A stretch of DNA of 64,000 bases from Pseudomonas kairouanensis (GTDB taxonomy: Bacteria; Pseudomonadota; Gammaproteobacteria; Pseudomonadales; Pseudomonadaceae), in the NCBI RefSeq assembly GCF_004682055.1, contig NZ_QUZU01000018.1, positions 1 through 64,000 on the forward strand. The letters are read 5' to 3'. Below, piece after piece: positions 1-9,215 of this stretch. Every line of letters begins with the position of its first letter. Positions within the stretch are counted from its first letter, which is position 1. A program made the translations under genes and the position numbers. The notes under the pieces were generated by a model. That model worked only from the letters and a program-made list of their open reading frames with translations. It made no database searches and was not told the origin of the DNA.

Positions 1-104
1 TATACCCATGCATTCACTGCATCAAACCCAGTCCCCAAATGCACTTGCCAGCCACCCACCCGAACGGCGAAAAAACCCGCCTGTCCTCCGTTCGGTGAAG
101 CCCC

Positions 105-1712
105 ATGTCCCACCCCCAACCCGTTCGCAATGTGCTGTACATCATGTGCGACCAACTGCGCCGCGATTACCTGTCGTGCTACGGCCATGCCCACTTGCAC
201 ACGCCGAATATCGACCGGCTCGCCGCCGCTGGCGTGCGTTTCAGCCGCGCCTACACCCAAGGCACCATTTGCGGGCCGTCACGCATGTCAGCCTATACCG
301 GCCGCTATGTCAGCAGCCACCAGGTAGCGTGGAACGGCGTGCCGTTGCCCCTGGAAGAACTGACCATCGGCGACTACCTGCGCCCCCACGGCATCCGCAC
401 CGCGCTGGTGGGCAAGACCCACGCCACGCCCAACCTGGAAGCCTTGCAGCGCCTGAATATCGACCCGGACAGCGACCAGGCCGAGCCGTTGAACGAGGTC
501 GGCTTTGACGCGTATTTGCGCCACGACGGCATCTACCCCGACAGCCCGCTGTTCGACGATAAACGCGAGTCCGCGCCCTACACCCATTACCTGCGAGGCC
601 TGGGTTACAACGGCACCAACCCTTGGCACGACTGGGCCAACGCCGCCGCAGGTGAAAACGGCGAGATCCTCAGCGGCTGGCATATGCGCAACGCCGGGCT
701 GCCCGCGCGGGTGGCCGAGGAACATTCAGAAACCGTCTACACCACCGACCGCGCCATCGATTTTATCCATGCCCAAGGCGAGCAACCGTGGTGCCTGCAC
801 TTGTCGTATATCAAGCCGCACTGGCCCTATATCGCGCCTGCGCCGTACCACGCGTTGTATGGCGCCGAGCACATCCAGGCGCCCATCCAGCCGGAGCACA
901 CCAGTGATCACCCGGTGTACCAGGCGTTTCGCCAACACCAGGAGAGCCTGAATTTTTCCCGGGATGAGGTGCGGCTCACGGTGATCCCCACCTACATGGG
1001 CCTGATCAAACAGGTCGATGACCAGTTGGGTCGGCTGTTCGATTTTCTGCAAAGCAATGGGCGCTGGGATGACACGCTGATTGTGTTCACCAGCGACCAT
1101 GGTGACTTCCTGGGCGATCACTTCCTCGGTGAAAAAGAATTTTTGCTGGAGCCGGCAGTCGGCGTGCCGTTGATCGTGCGTGACCCGCGTGCCAGCGCCG
1201 ATATCACAAGGGGTTCGGTGGATGAGCGCCTGGCACAAACCATCGATGCACTGCCGACCTTTCTCGACGCTCTGGGCCTGCCCGCCGCCGACCATCGCCT
1301 GGAAGGCCGTTCGCTGATCCCGCTGCTGCAGGGCCAGGACACCGCCTGGCGCAGCTACGCCATCGCCGAATACGACTACGCCTTCCAGGCCCCGGCCCGC
1401 GAGCGCCTGGCCCAACCCATCGACCGTTGCCGCATGACCATGGTGCGCAGTGAGCGCTGGAAGTATTTGGCGTATGACGGCTTTCGCCCACAGTTGTTTG
1501 ACCTGGAAAACGACCCGCAGGAACGGCACGACCTGGGGGAAGACCCGGCGTATGCCGGCGTGCGCGAGACCCACTTGGGCTATCTGTTCGACTGGTTGCG
1601 CGGCCTGAAGCGACGCACCACCATCAGCCACCCAGAGATCGATCTGCGTGGCCAACGGTTTCGTTACGGTGAGCCGGAGGCAGAAAAGGTGGTGCAGATC
1701 GGCGTTTGGTAG
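105..1712 (+). CDS. Sulfatase/phosphonate monoester hydrolase-family enzyme
   Basis: A 535-residue protein of the alkaline phosphatase/sulfatase superfamily, expected to hydrolyse sulfate or phosphonate esters. The N-terminal metal site reads YIMCDQLRRDYLSCYG, and the formylglycine motif is CGPSRMSAYTGR near residue 56, with Cys as the residue to be converted. A second metal site is TSDHGDFLGDH near residue 330. The start ATG follows GGTGAAG. There is no signal peptide, so it is probably cytoplasmic. It lies beside atsK and the ats genes, which suggests a sulfate-ester substrate, but the CGPSR variant also fits phosphonate monoester hydrolases, so the substrate is unresolved. Confidence 0.85.
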   Translation: MSHPQPVRNVLYIMCDQLRRDYLSCYGHAHLHTPNIDRLAAAGVRFSRAYTQGTICGPSRMSAYTGRYVSSHQVAWNGVPLPLEELTIGDYLRPHGIRTALVGKTHATPNLEALQRLNIDPDSDQAEPLNEVGFDAYLRHDGIYPDSPLFDDKRESAPYTHYLRGLGYNGTNPWHDWANAAAGENGEILSGWHMRNAGLPARVAEEHSETVYTTDRAIDFIHAQGEQPWCLHLSYIKPHWPYIAPAPYHALYGAEHIQAPIQPEHTSDHPVYQAFRQHQESLNFSRDEVRLTVIPTYMGLIKQVDDQLGRLFDFLQSNGRWDDTLIVFTSDHGDFLGDHFLGEKEFLLEPAVGVPLIVRDPRASADITRGSVDERLAQTIDALPTFLDALGLPAADHRLEGRSLIPLLQGQDTAWRSYAIAEYDYAFQAPARERLAQPIDRCRMTMVRSERWKYLAYDGFRPQLFDLENDPQERHDLGEDPAYAGVRETHLGYLFDWLRGLKRRTTISHPEIDLRGQRFRYGEPEAEKVVQIGVW

Positions 1713-1727
1713 GACAACACAAAACCC

Positions 1728-1756
1728 ATGTGGGAGGGGCTTGCCCCCTCCCACAT
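1728..1756. repeat. REP palindrome (GTGGGAGGGG type)
   Basis: A near-perfect inverted repeat with arms ATGTGGGAGGGG and CCCCTCCCACAT around a CTTGC loop. It sits between the convergent sulfatase and atsK genes, where it may also act as a transcription barrier. Confidence 0.8.
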
Positions 1757-1772
1757 TTGGATGTGTATCGGC

Positions 1773-2678
1773 TTAGAGGCCCTTGGTGGTCTGGCTACGC
1801 TGCCCTTGCACGCCCACCGGCACATCGCCCTTGAGAGTCACCCGGCGCACGATGCGCTCCTGGGTGCCGTAGTCATCCACCGCGTAATGCTGAGTGGCGC
1901 GGTTGTCCCAGATTGCCACGTCGCCAGTGTTCCAGCGCCAGCGCACGGTGTTTTCCAGGCGGGTGACGTAGCTTTGCAGCAGGTTGAACAGCTGCGTCGA
2001 GTCGGCCTGGGAGTAGCCTTTGAGGCGCTTGACGAAGTGCCCCAGCAACAAGGTTTTCTCGCCGCTGACCGGATGCACGCGTACCACCGGATGCTCGGTT
2101 TCGTAGACGGTGGAGGTGAACACCTTGCGGTACGCCTCCAGCTTCTCGGCCGACACATCGGGCTTGATGGCGGCGTAGTCGTATTCGTTGCTGTGCACGG
2201 CCCACAGGCTGTCTGCCAGGGCGCGCAGCGGGGCGCTGAGGTCGTTGTAGGCACTGGAGGTGTTGGCCCACACGGTGTCGCCACCAGACTTGGGCGCCAG
2301 CACCGAGCGCAGGATCGAGGCCTTGGGGTAGGCATCCACGAAGGTCACATCGGTGTGCCACGAATTGGCGCGCTGGCCACGGCCGCCGTCCAGCTCCATC
2401 AAAAAGCGCGTGCCGTCACGCACCGGCACGGTGGGGTGGGCAATCGGTTCGCCGAGCAGGTGGGCAAAGGCTTCCTGGCTCTGGTCGTCGAGGTGGGTCT
2501 GCTCGCGAAAGAAGATCACCTTGTACTGCACCAGCGCCTGCTGGATGGCCTCGACAGTGGCGGCATCCAGTTCACCGGACAATTGAATGCCCCGGATCTC
2601 GGCGCCGATGCGCCCGCCAATGGGGTGGATGTCCAGCGCCTGGGCGATGGGTTGAACAGCTAATGCGGCATTGCTCAT
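1773..2678 (-). CDS. atsK: Alkylsulfatase, Fe(II)/2-oxoglutarate dioxygenase
   Basis: A TauD/TfdA-family dioxygenase of 301 residues, the length I recall for P. putida AtsK. It oxidatively cleaves alkyl sulfate esters to aldehyde and sulfate, releasing sulfur under sulfate limitation. The iron ligands are visible in NSWHTDVTF (His and Asp near residues 108-110) and in NRATQHYAVDDYG (distal His). The 2-oxoglutarate-binding Arg is in RIVRRVTL. The start at MSNAALAVQ was chosen because GAGGGT lies about 10 nt upstream; a longer reading frame has no RBS. It is divergent from the LysR gene across 179 bp, which suggests that regulator controls it. Confidence 0.93.
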   Translation of the reverse strand: MSNAALAVQPIAQALDIHPIGGRIGAEIRGIQLSGELDAATVEAIQQALVQYKVIFFREQTHLDDQSQEAFAHLLGEPIAHPTVPVRDGTRFLMELDGGRGQRANSWHTDVTFVDAYPKASILRSVLAPKSGGDTVWANTSSAYNDLSAPLRALADSLWAVHSNEYDYAAIKPDVSAEKLEAYRKVFTSTVYETEHPVVRVHPVSGEKTLLLGHFVKRLKGYSQADSTQLFNLLQSYVTRLENTVRWRWNTGDVAIWDNRATQHYAVDDYGTQERIVRRVTLKGDVPVGVQGQRSQTTKGL

Positions 2679-2857
2679 TGTGATGACCCTCATGTGCCTG
2701 ATGGTGGGGACGCTTTCCAGCAACGCTCTATTCATATGCATTTTAGGTCTAGCAAATGAATCAATGCTTCGTTGACGGAATAAGAGCTTGCATTTAAAAC
2801 CTCAGCTCCCTCGGTCGCAAATGCCTTCGACCTATTTTTAAGATGCCGGGAAAGCAT
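2679..2857. promoter_or_regulatory. atsK/LysR divergent control region
   Basis: A 179-bp gap between divergently transcribed atsK and the LysR gene, more AT-rich than its neighbours around 2740-2840. Control regions of this layout usually hold overlapping promoters and the LysR operator, but I could not pick a unique site. Confidence 0.5.
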
Positions 2858-3778
2858 ATGGATCTTCGCCAACTGCGCTACTTCATCGCCCTCAACGAAC
2901 ACCGCAGTTTTGTCCGCGCAGCGGACGCCATGGGCATCACCCAACCGGCCTTCAGCCGCAGTATCCAGGGGCTTGAGCAGGAGTTCGGCTGCGTGTTGGT
3001 GGACCGGGCCAACAAAGACCTGCGCCCGACCCCCGAAGGCCAAGTGGTGCTGCAACATGCCCTGAGCCTGGTGCACGGCGCGGCCTTGTTGAGCAGTGAA
3101 GTCACCCGCATGACCAAGCTCGACGCCGGCGACCTGCGCTTCGGCACCGGCCCCGCGCCCGCGGTGAAACTGGTGCCCGATGCGGTGGCGCGTTTTATCA
3201 CCGCCCACCCGAAGATCCGCACCAGTTTCCAGGTGGACAACTGGGAAAAACTCAGCCGTGCGCTGAGCCGTGAAGAGATCGAATTTTTTATCGCCGACAT
3301 CCGCCAGTTCGAAAACGACCCGAACTTCCAGACCCGCGCGTTGAGCCCCAAGCGAGGCGTGTTTTTCTGCCGCCCAGGGCACCCGCTGCTGGCCAAGGAC
3401 AGCCTGTCGACCAACGACATGTTCGACTACCCGCTGGCCTCGCCGCTGATCTCCCAGGGCATTCGCAAATTGCTGGCGAACCTCAGCGGGCGCATGGACT
3501 TTTCGCCGAGTATCCAGACCGAGCACTTCCCGGCGCTGGTGAAGATCGTGTTGCAGTCCAATGCCATCGGCGTGGGCACCGAGGAAGCCTTTGCCGATGA
3601 CATCGCCCAGGGCACGCTGGTGCTGCTGCACTGGCGCAACCTGCCGCAGAACATGGAAACCATGAGCGCGCGGTGCGGGGTGGTCAGCCGCACCGGCTCG
3701 CGCCTGTCGCCAGCGGCCAAGGCGATGATCGAGACGTTGGTGGAGGTGGACAGGCAGCAAGTGAGTGTGGCGGTCTGA
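2858..3778 (+). CDS. LysR-type regulator, SftR-like
   Basis: A 306-residue LysR-type transcriptional regulator. The N-terminal winged helix-turn-helix begins MDLRQLRYFIALNEHRSF and continues through GITQPAFSRSIQGLEQ; the rest is a periplasmic-binding-protein-like effector domain. The internal ATG at 2858 is the usual LysR start, five codons after an earlier ATG. It is divergent from atsK. In P. putida a LysR protein, SftR, controls sulfate-ester genes including atsK, so an equivalent role is a reasonable inference. Orthology cannot be proved from sequence alone. Confidence 0.88.
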   Translation: MDLRQLRYFIALNEHRSFVRAADAMGITQPAFSRSIQGLEQEFGCVLVDRANKDLRPTPEGQVVLQHALSLVHGAALLSSEVTRMTKLDAGDLRFGTGPAPAVKLVPDAVARFITAHPKIRTSFQVDNWEKLSRALSREEIEFFIADIRQFENDPNFQTRALSPKRGVFFCRPGHPLLAKDSLSTNDMFDYPLASPLISQGIRKLLANLSGRMDFSPSIQTEHFPALVKIVLQSNAIGVGTEEAFADDIAQGTLVLLHWRNLPQNMETMSARCGVVSRTGSRLSPAAKAMIETLVEVDRQQVSVAV

Positions 3779-3785
3779 AAGACCT

Positions 3786-3863
3786 CATTGGGGGCAACCC
3801 CCTCCCACATTTGAAATGCATTCCATTGTGGGAGGGGCGGTGCGACGATTCGACTGCCCCCGA
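3786..3863. repeat. Imperfect REP pair
   Basis: Two inverted arms containing CCCCCTCCCACATTTG and GTGGGAGGGGCGGTGCGAC between the convergent LysR and atsR genes. The right arm carries the tail GTGCGACGATTCGACT, which recurs in the element at 61282-61388, so the two form a distinct subfamily. Confidence 0.65.
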
Positions 3864-3889
3864 TAGCAATAGCCCAGACACCAAAGAAC

Positions 3890-4891
3890 CTAAAGCCCCG
3901 CCGCTTGCAACCCAGGCACCACCCACTCACTGACCTTGAACGGCTTGCGAATCAGCCGCTCCTTGGCGGCCAGGTCCACCGAGTCCTGCAATTTGCCCAG
4001 GAACTCCGGGTCGAGGGTGGAAGGGAACAGTTCGCTGAGCTTCTCGTTTTTCAGGTCGTTGCCGAGGATCACCGGCGGGTAACTGGCCAGCCCCGACACC
4101 AGATCAATGTAGGCCTGCTTGTTGTTGTCATCGGTCAACCACTGCACCGCCTGCTGCTGGGCCTTGAGCACTTGGGCGATGACTTCGGGGTGTGCATCGA
4201 CGAACTTGCCGCTGCCCACCAACACCGCCTGGATGCTACCCGCCCCGCCGAGGTCCTTGGTGGTCAAGGGCAAGTCCGCCAGCCCCTTGGCCTGCAAGGC
4301 ACTGAGGCTGGAGCTGCCCCAAGTGGCGTCGATCTGCTTGGCGGCCAGTGCGGCACTGGCGGCGCTGTAGTCCAGGTTGATGACCTTGAAGTCCTTTTCA
4401 CTCAGGCCCTGGCTGGCCAGGGCGCTGTCGAACGAAAGCTGGCTGGCCGTGCCACGGAACACCGCGATGCGTTTGCCCTTGAGGTCTTGCAGGGTCTTGA
4501 TGCCCGAGCCCGGCACCACGCCCAGGTATTGCTTCACACCGCGCGCGGTGGCGCTGAGCAGGCGGGTATCCAGGCCATTGGCACGACCGATGATCGCGGC
4601 CAGGTCGCCCAGGTAAGCCAGGTCGACCTGGCCGTTGGCGAAGGCTTCGTTGATCACGGGGCCTGCGCCCTTGAAGTAATTCCACTGGATCTTGATGCCC
4701 TGGTCGGCGAAGGCCTTCTCGTAGATCTGCTGGGTGCGCAATACATCGGTGACACCGCCACCGCTGTGTTGGCTGCCGGCACTCAGGTCTGGCACGGCAA
4801 TGCGGATTTCCTTGAGGTCAGCGGCGTGTACCAGCCCGGCCAGCGCGGTACCCGCGACCAGGGTGATCAGACGTTTGAAGGGCAGTTTCAT
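3890..4891 (-). CDS. atsR: Sulfate-ester ABC transporter substrate-binding protein
   Basis: A periplasmic solute-binding protein of 333 residues in the SsuA/NrtA-like family. It starts with a Sec signal peptide (MKLPFKRLITLVAGTALAGL...VHA, cleavage near residue 24). The start was placed after GGAG rather than at an ATG 20 codons upstream. It should bind sulfate esters or sulfonates for import by AtsBC. It is divergent from atsB across 287 bp, whereas in P. aeruginosa atsRBCA reads in one direction as I recall, so the gene has been inverted or moved here. Confidence 0.85.
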   Translation of the reverse strand: MKLPFKRLITLVAGTALAGLVHAADLKEIRIAVPDLSAGSQHSGGGVTDVLRTQQIYEKAFADQGIKIQWNYFKGAGPVINEAFANGQVDLAYLGDLAAIIGRANGLDTRLLSATARGVKQYLGVVPGSGIKTLQDLKGKRIAVFRGTASQLSFDSALASQGLSEKDFKVINLDYSAASAALAAKQIDATWGSSSLSALQAKGLADLPLTTKDLGGAGSIQAVLVGSGKFVDAHPEVIAQVLKAQQQAVQWLTDDNNKQAYIDLVSGLASYPPVILGNDLKNEKLSELFPSTLDPEFLGKLQDSVDLAAKERLIRKPFKVSEWVVPGLQAAGL

Positions 4892-5178
4892 AAGCGCAGC
4901 TCCGTGTGGGCGAGGGTCGCCTGGGGAGCCGAAAGTACGCACAACCGGCACAAAACTTTAAATACTATAAATTCACAATTTAATAGCTTTTAGGACTATG
5001 CGAGTGAAAACGCAGGCTCCAGAGCGCTATGCATGAACAGCATCGAAAATATTCTCCGAATGCATTGGATGCGTGCCGGGCAGAGGCTTTAAATGATTTT
5101 CTTATCCCCCAATCATCTTGATTGCGTTTTTGTAAGATCAAAATCACATAACGCCATCGGCGACAACGGAGGTCTTCC
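4892..5178. promoter_or_regulatory. atsR/atsB divergent control region with AT-rich core
   Basis: A 287-bp gap between divergent atsR and atsB. Around 4956-4990 is a strongly AT-rich block containing CTTTAAATACTATAAATT. The core AAATACTA also occurs in the palindrome upstream of oscA, so a shared sulfur-starvation regulator such as CysB may bind both. Confidence 0.5.
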
Positions 5179-6777
5179 ATGGCCCGAATCTCACTGTTGA
5201 GCCTGCCACTGGCCGCACCCAACCCAGGCGCCGTGCACCGCTGGCCGCACTTGGGCGAGCGTCTGCTGCCATGGCTGCTGCCCCTGGGGCTGTTCGCGCT
5301 GTGGTGGCTGGCCAGCCGTAATCATTGGATGAGCGAACAGATCCTGCCGCCGCCCTCCCTGGTGTGGAGCAGCGCGGTGGAACTGGCCGGTGGCGAGCTA
5401 TGGAGCCACCTGGCGATCAGCTTGCAGCGCCTGTTCTGGGGGCTGCTGGCGGGCATCAGCGCCGGGGCGTTGCTGGGTGCGCTGCTGGGCTTCAGCGCCC
5501 GGGCCGAGCGCCTGGTGTTCCCCACGTTCAGCGCGCTGTCGCAAGTGCCGACCCTGGCCTGGATCCCGCTGTTCATGGTGTTTTTCGGCATTGGCGAAAC
5601 CTTGAAACTGGTGGTGCTGGTCAAGGCCATCGTGGTGCCCGTTACCCTGCATACCCTGGTGGGCGTGCGCGACGCACAGCCCAACCTGCGCGAGGCCGCC
5701 CGCGTGTTGCGCCTGCCCACTCACCTGCTGATTCGTCGGCTGATCCTGCCCGCTGCGCTCCCGGCCTTCATGGCCGGGGTACGCCTGGCACTGGCAGCGG
5801 GTTGGACGTCGTTGCTGGCCGTGGAATTGCTGGCCTCCAGCGAGGGCATCGGCTACCTGATGGTATGGGCGCGACAGTTGTTCATGCTCGATATCGTCTT
5901 CGTGTGCATCGTGGTCATTGGCGTGCTGGGCGTGGTGATGGACCGCGGCATCGGTTGGCTGGACCGCAAATGGGTGCACTGGCCGCACCCGGCGACCGCG
6001 CAGATCCGTCGCGGCCCGCGTTATGAAGGCTGGCAACGCCTGCAACCCTGGCTGCTGCCGTTGCTGCTGTTGGCGCTATGGCAAGTGGCGACCCAACACG
6101 CCTGGGTGGACGCCAACATTCTGATAAGCCCGTGGGAGGTGGTGCAGACCACCGTGGCAGGCGTGCTCGACGGCAGTCTGTCCGGCGCCCTGGGCAAGAG
6201 CCTGGGACGCACCTTGGGGGGCTTGCTCCTGGGTGGCAGCCTGGGGTTTGCCATGGGCCTGTGGCTGGGCTTGTCCCACCGCAGTGAGCGGGTGCTCGGC
6301 CCGACGTTGTCGGCACTGCGCCAGATCGCAATCTTCGCCTGGGTGCCGCTGCTCACCGCCTGGTTTGGCCTGGGTGAGTTGGCCAAGTGGGTTTTTATCG
6401 GGCTCGCGGCATTCTTCCCGTTGTTTATCGCCACCCAACGCAGCGTGCTGAACCTGTCGCCCCAGCTGCGTGAGGCCGCACAGGTGCTGCGTTTGAGCCT
6501 GTTCCAACGCCTGCGCCGCCTGGTACTGCCCGGCGCGGCGGCAGGGATTTTCGCCGGCCTGCGCCTAAGCCTGATCTACGCCTGGCTGGGCACCATCGGC
6601 GCGGAATATTTCATGCCGTCCAACGGCGGCATCGGCAGCCTGATGATCGGCGCCCAACAGCTGCTGCGCATGGACCTGATCATGAGCGGCATGCTCCTGG
6701 TCGGCCTCACCGGCGCGGCCCTCAACCTTATCGGCCAGCGCATCGAAACCCGCGCCACCCGCTGGAGACACGCATGA
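5179..6777 (+). CDS. atsB: Fused two-domain ABC permease for sulfate esters
   Basis: An inner-membrane permease of 532 residues built from two tandem SsuC-like halves (about residues 30-260 and 280-525). Each half has several membrane segments and an EAA loop: LREAARVLRLP in the first and LREAAQVLRLS in the second. One polypeptide therefore supplies both permease halves, as recorded for P. aeruginosa AtsB. The start ATG follows a GGAGG sequence. The stop overlaps the atsC start by 4 nt (ATGA), which indicates translational coupling. With AtsR and AtsC it should import sulfate esters. Confidence 0.92.
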   Translation: MARISLLSLPLAAPNPGAVHRWPHLGERLLPWLLPLGLFALWWLASRNHWMSEQILPPPSLVWSSAVELAGGELWSHLAISLQRLFWGLLAGISAGALLGALLGFSARAERLVFPTFSALSQVPTLAWIPLFMVFFGIGETLKLVVLVKAIVVPVTLHTLVGVRDAQPNLREAARVLRLPTHLLIRRLILPAALPAFMAGVRLALAAGWTSLLAVELLASSEGIGYLMVWARQLFMLDIVFVCIVVIGVLGVVMDRGIGWLDRKWVHWPHPATAQIRRGPRYEGWQRLQPWLLPLLLLALWQVATQHAWVDANILISPWEVVQTTVAGVLDGSLSGALGKSLGRTLGGLLLGGSLGFAMGLWLGLSHRSERVLGPTLSALRQIAIFAWVPLLTAWFGLGELAKWVFIGLAAFFPLFIATQRSVLNLSPQLREAAQVLRLSLFQRLRRLVLPGAAAGIFAGLRLSLIYAWLGTIGAEYFMPSNGGIGSLMIGAQQLLRMDLIMSGMLLVGLTGAALNLIGQRIETRATRWRHA

Positions 6778-7589
6778 ACGCACCCCTCGTCAGCTTCAAC
6801 CATGTGGGCAAGAGCTTCGATGTGGACGGCTTCGAACTGGAAGCCATCCGCGAATTCAACCTGGACATTGCCGAAGGTGAATTCGTCGCGATTGTCGGCT
6901 CCAGCGGCTGCGGAAAGTCCACGCTGTTGCGCCTGCTGATCGGGCTGGACACCCAGTTTCGCGGTGAGATCCTGGTCGACGGCAAAACCGTGAGCGGCAT
7001 CGGCGGTGAGCGCGGCATCGTGTTCCAGGAGCACCGGTTGTTTCCCTGGCTGACCGTGGCTGAAAACATCGGCCTGGGCCTGGTCAACGAGCCGTTGAGC
7101 GAGGCCGAACGCAACCGGCGCATCCATGACTTTATCGAGCTGGTGGGCCTGGGCGACTTCACCCGTGCCTACCCCCATCAACTGTCCGGCGGCATGGCCC
7201 AACGGGTGGCGATTGCCCGAGGCCTGGTGGCCAGCCCGCGCATCCTGCTGTTGGACGAACCCTTCGGCGCCCTCGATGCCCTGACCCGCCAGCAGATGCA
7301 GGACGAACTGCTGGCGATTCGCGCCCGCGCCAGGATCACCACGGTGCTGGTGACCCATGATGTGGAAGAGGCGATTTTCCTCGCCGACCGCGTGGTGGTC
7401 ATGGAGCCAAGGCCCGGGCGGATCAAGCAGGTGGTCGATATCGCCCTGCCCCATCCGCGCCAGCGCAGCAGCTTTGAGTTCCACCAACTGCGTGAAGAAC
7501 TGCTGCACGAACTGACCAGCGATGACCATTACCAGCCGCCGCAGCGCGAACAGATCCGCGACCTGCCGCTGGCCTTTATTGCCTGCTGA
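6774..7589 (+). CDS. atsC: Sulfate-ester ABC transporter ATPase
   Basis: An ABC ATP-binding subunit of 271 residues of the nitrate/sulfonate/taurine family. Visible motifs are Walker A GSSGCGKST (about residue 42), signature LSGGMAQR (about 138), Walker B ILLLDEP and the H-loop VTHDVEEA. It overlaps atsB by 4 nt and is followed 15 nt later by atsA, consistent with an atsBCA operon. It powers import through the fused permease AtsB. Confidence 0.93.
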   Translation: MNAPLVSFNHVGKSFDVDGFELEAIREFNLDIAEGEFVAIVGSSGCGKSTLLRLLIGLDTQFRGEILVDGKTVSGIGGERGIVFQEHRLFPWLTVAENIGLGLVNEPLSEAERNRRIHDFIELVGLGDFTRAYPHQLSGGMAQRVAIARGLVASPRILLLDEPFGALDALTRQQMQDELLAIRARARITTVLVTHDVEEAIFLADRVVVMEPRPGRIKQVVDIALPHPRQRSSFEFHQLREELLHELTSDDHYQPPQREQIRDLPLAFIAC

Positions 7590-7604
7590 AAGAGGAGTGC
7601 CTTG

Positions 7605-9215
7605 ATGCCGCAACGTCCCAATTTTCTCGTGATACTGGCTGATGACATGGGCTTCTCCGACCTCGGTGCGTTTGGCGGCGAAATCGCCACGCCGCACCTG
7701 GACGCCCTGGCGCACAACGGCCTGCGCCTGACCGACTTCCACACCGCGCCCACCTGTTCGCCAACCCGCTCGATGCTGCTGACCGGCACCGACCACCATA
7801 TCGCCGGCATCGGCACCATGGCCGAGGCGTTGACCCCGGAGCTGATCGGCAAGCCCGGCTACGAGGGCTACCTGAACGACAAGGTGGTGGCCCTGCCAGA
7901 ACTGCTGCGCGAGGCCGGCTACCAGACGCTGATGAGCGGCAAATGGCACCTGGGCCTTACCGCCGAACTGGCGCCCCACGCACGGGGGTTCGAGCGCTCG
8001 TTCGCACTGTTGCCAGGCGCAGCGAACCACTACGGTTTCGAACCGACCTACGACGACACCACCCCCGGCCTGCTTAAATCCACCCCGGCGCTGTACATCG
8101 AAGACGACACCTTCGTGGAGCAGTTGCCCGAAGGTTTCTACTCGTCCGACGCGTTTGGCGACAAGCTGCTGCAGTACCTCAAGGAGCGCGACCAGGCCCG
8201 GCCGTTCTTCGCTTACCTGCCGTTTTCGGCGCCGCACTGGCCGTTGCAGGCGCCGGCCGAGATCGTCGACAAGTACCGTGGCCGCTACGACGCAGGCCCC
8301 GACGTGCTGCGCCTGGAGCGCCTGGAAAAACTCAAGGCCCTGGGCCTGATCGATGCCGATGTGCAGCCCCATCCGCTGATCGAGCTGAACACCCAGTGGG
8401 CGGCCCTGAGTGACGAACAGCGCCAGGTGTCGGCACGGGCCATGGAAGTGTATGCGGCGATGGTCGAGCGCATGGACTGGAACATCGGCCGGGTGGTGGA
8501 GTACCTGCACCAGCAGGGGCAACTGGACAACACCTTCATTGTGTTCATGTCCGATAACGGCGCCGAAGGTGCGCTGCTGGAGGCTTTCCCCAAGTTTGGC
8601 CCCGAGCTGCTGACCTACCTCAACCAGCATTACGACAACAGCCTGGAAAACATCGGGCGCGCCAACTCTTACGTCTGGTATGGGCCGTCTTGGGCTCAGG
8701 TGGCGACCGCGCCGTCACGGCTGTTCAAGGCCTTCACCACCGAGGGCGGGATTCGCGTACCGGCGCTGGTGCACTACCCTCGGCTGTCGCTCAAGGGGCG
8801 GATCAGCCATGGGTTCGGCACGGTGATGGATATCACCCCGACGCTGCTGGACCTGGCCGGCGTGCGCCACCCCGGCAAACTGTGGCGGGGCAAGCCGGTG
8901 GCGCCTTTGCGGGGCAAGTCGTGGCTGGGCTTTTTGTCGGGTGAAACCGCCCAGGTGCACGACGAGCACACCGTCACCGGCTGGGAGCTGTTCGGGCGCC
9001 GGGCGATTCGCCAGGGCCAGTGGAAAGCCGTGTACATCCCAGGCCCCGTGGGGCCGGCCACCTGGCAGCTGTATGACCTGAGCCAGGACCCCGGCGAAAT
9101 CCACGACCTCGCCCTGAGCCACCCGGACAAACTGGCCACCCTGATCGGCCACTGGCAGCAATACGTGGACGAAACCGGCGTGATACTCAGCGCATCGCCG
9201 TTTCAGCCGGACTGA
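7605..9215 (+). CDS. atsA: Arylsulfatase
   Basis: An arylsulfatase of 536 residues, the length I recall for P. aeruginosa AtsA. The formylglycine motif CSPTRSMLLTG lies near residue 50, with Cys in the converted position. The metal-binding N-terminus reads ILADDMGFSDLGAFGGE, and the C-terminal metal site FMSDNGAEG. There is no signal peptide, consistent with cytoplasmic desulfation of imported esters. AGAGGAG precedes the ATG at 7605; a TTG one codon earlier is a less likely start. It is the last gene of the atsBCA operon and its 3' end overlaps the convergent desaturase gene by 29 bp. Confidence 0.95.
   Translation: MPQRPNFLVILADDMGFSDLGAFGGEIATPHLDALAHNGLRLTDFHTAPTCSPTRSMLLTGTDHHIAGIGTMAEALTPELIGKPGYEGYLNDKVVALPELLREAGYQTLMSGKWHLGLTAELAPHARGFERSFALLPGAANHYGFEPTYDDTTPGLLKSTPALYIEDDTFVEQLPEGFYSSDAFGDKLLQYLKERDQARPFFAYLPFSAPHWPLQAPAEIVDKYRGRYDAGPDVLRLERLEKLKALGLIDADVQPHPLIELNTQWAALSDEQRQVSARAMEVYAAMVERMDWNIGRVVEYLHQQGQLDNTFIVFMSDNGAEGALLEAFPKFGPELLTYLNQHYDNSLENIGRANSYVWYGPSWAQVATAPSRLFKAFTTEGGIRVPALVHYPRLSLKGRISHGFGTVMDITPTLLDLAGVRHPGKLWRGKPVAPLRGKSWLGFLSGETAQVHDEHTVTGWELFGRRAIRQGQWKAVYIPGPVGPATWQLYDLSQDPGEIHDLALSHPDKLATLIGHWQQYVDETGVILSASPFQPD

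Noticed and set aside
6576..8630. A 684-codon minus-strand open frame
   Set aside because: It is antisense to atsB, atsC and atsA, all with clear motifs and RBS.
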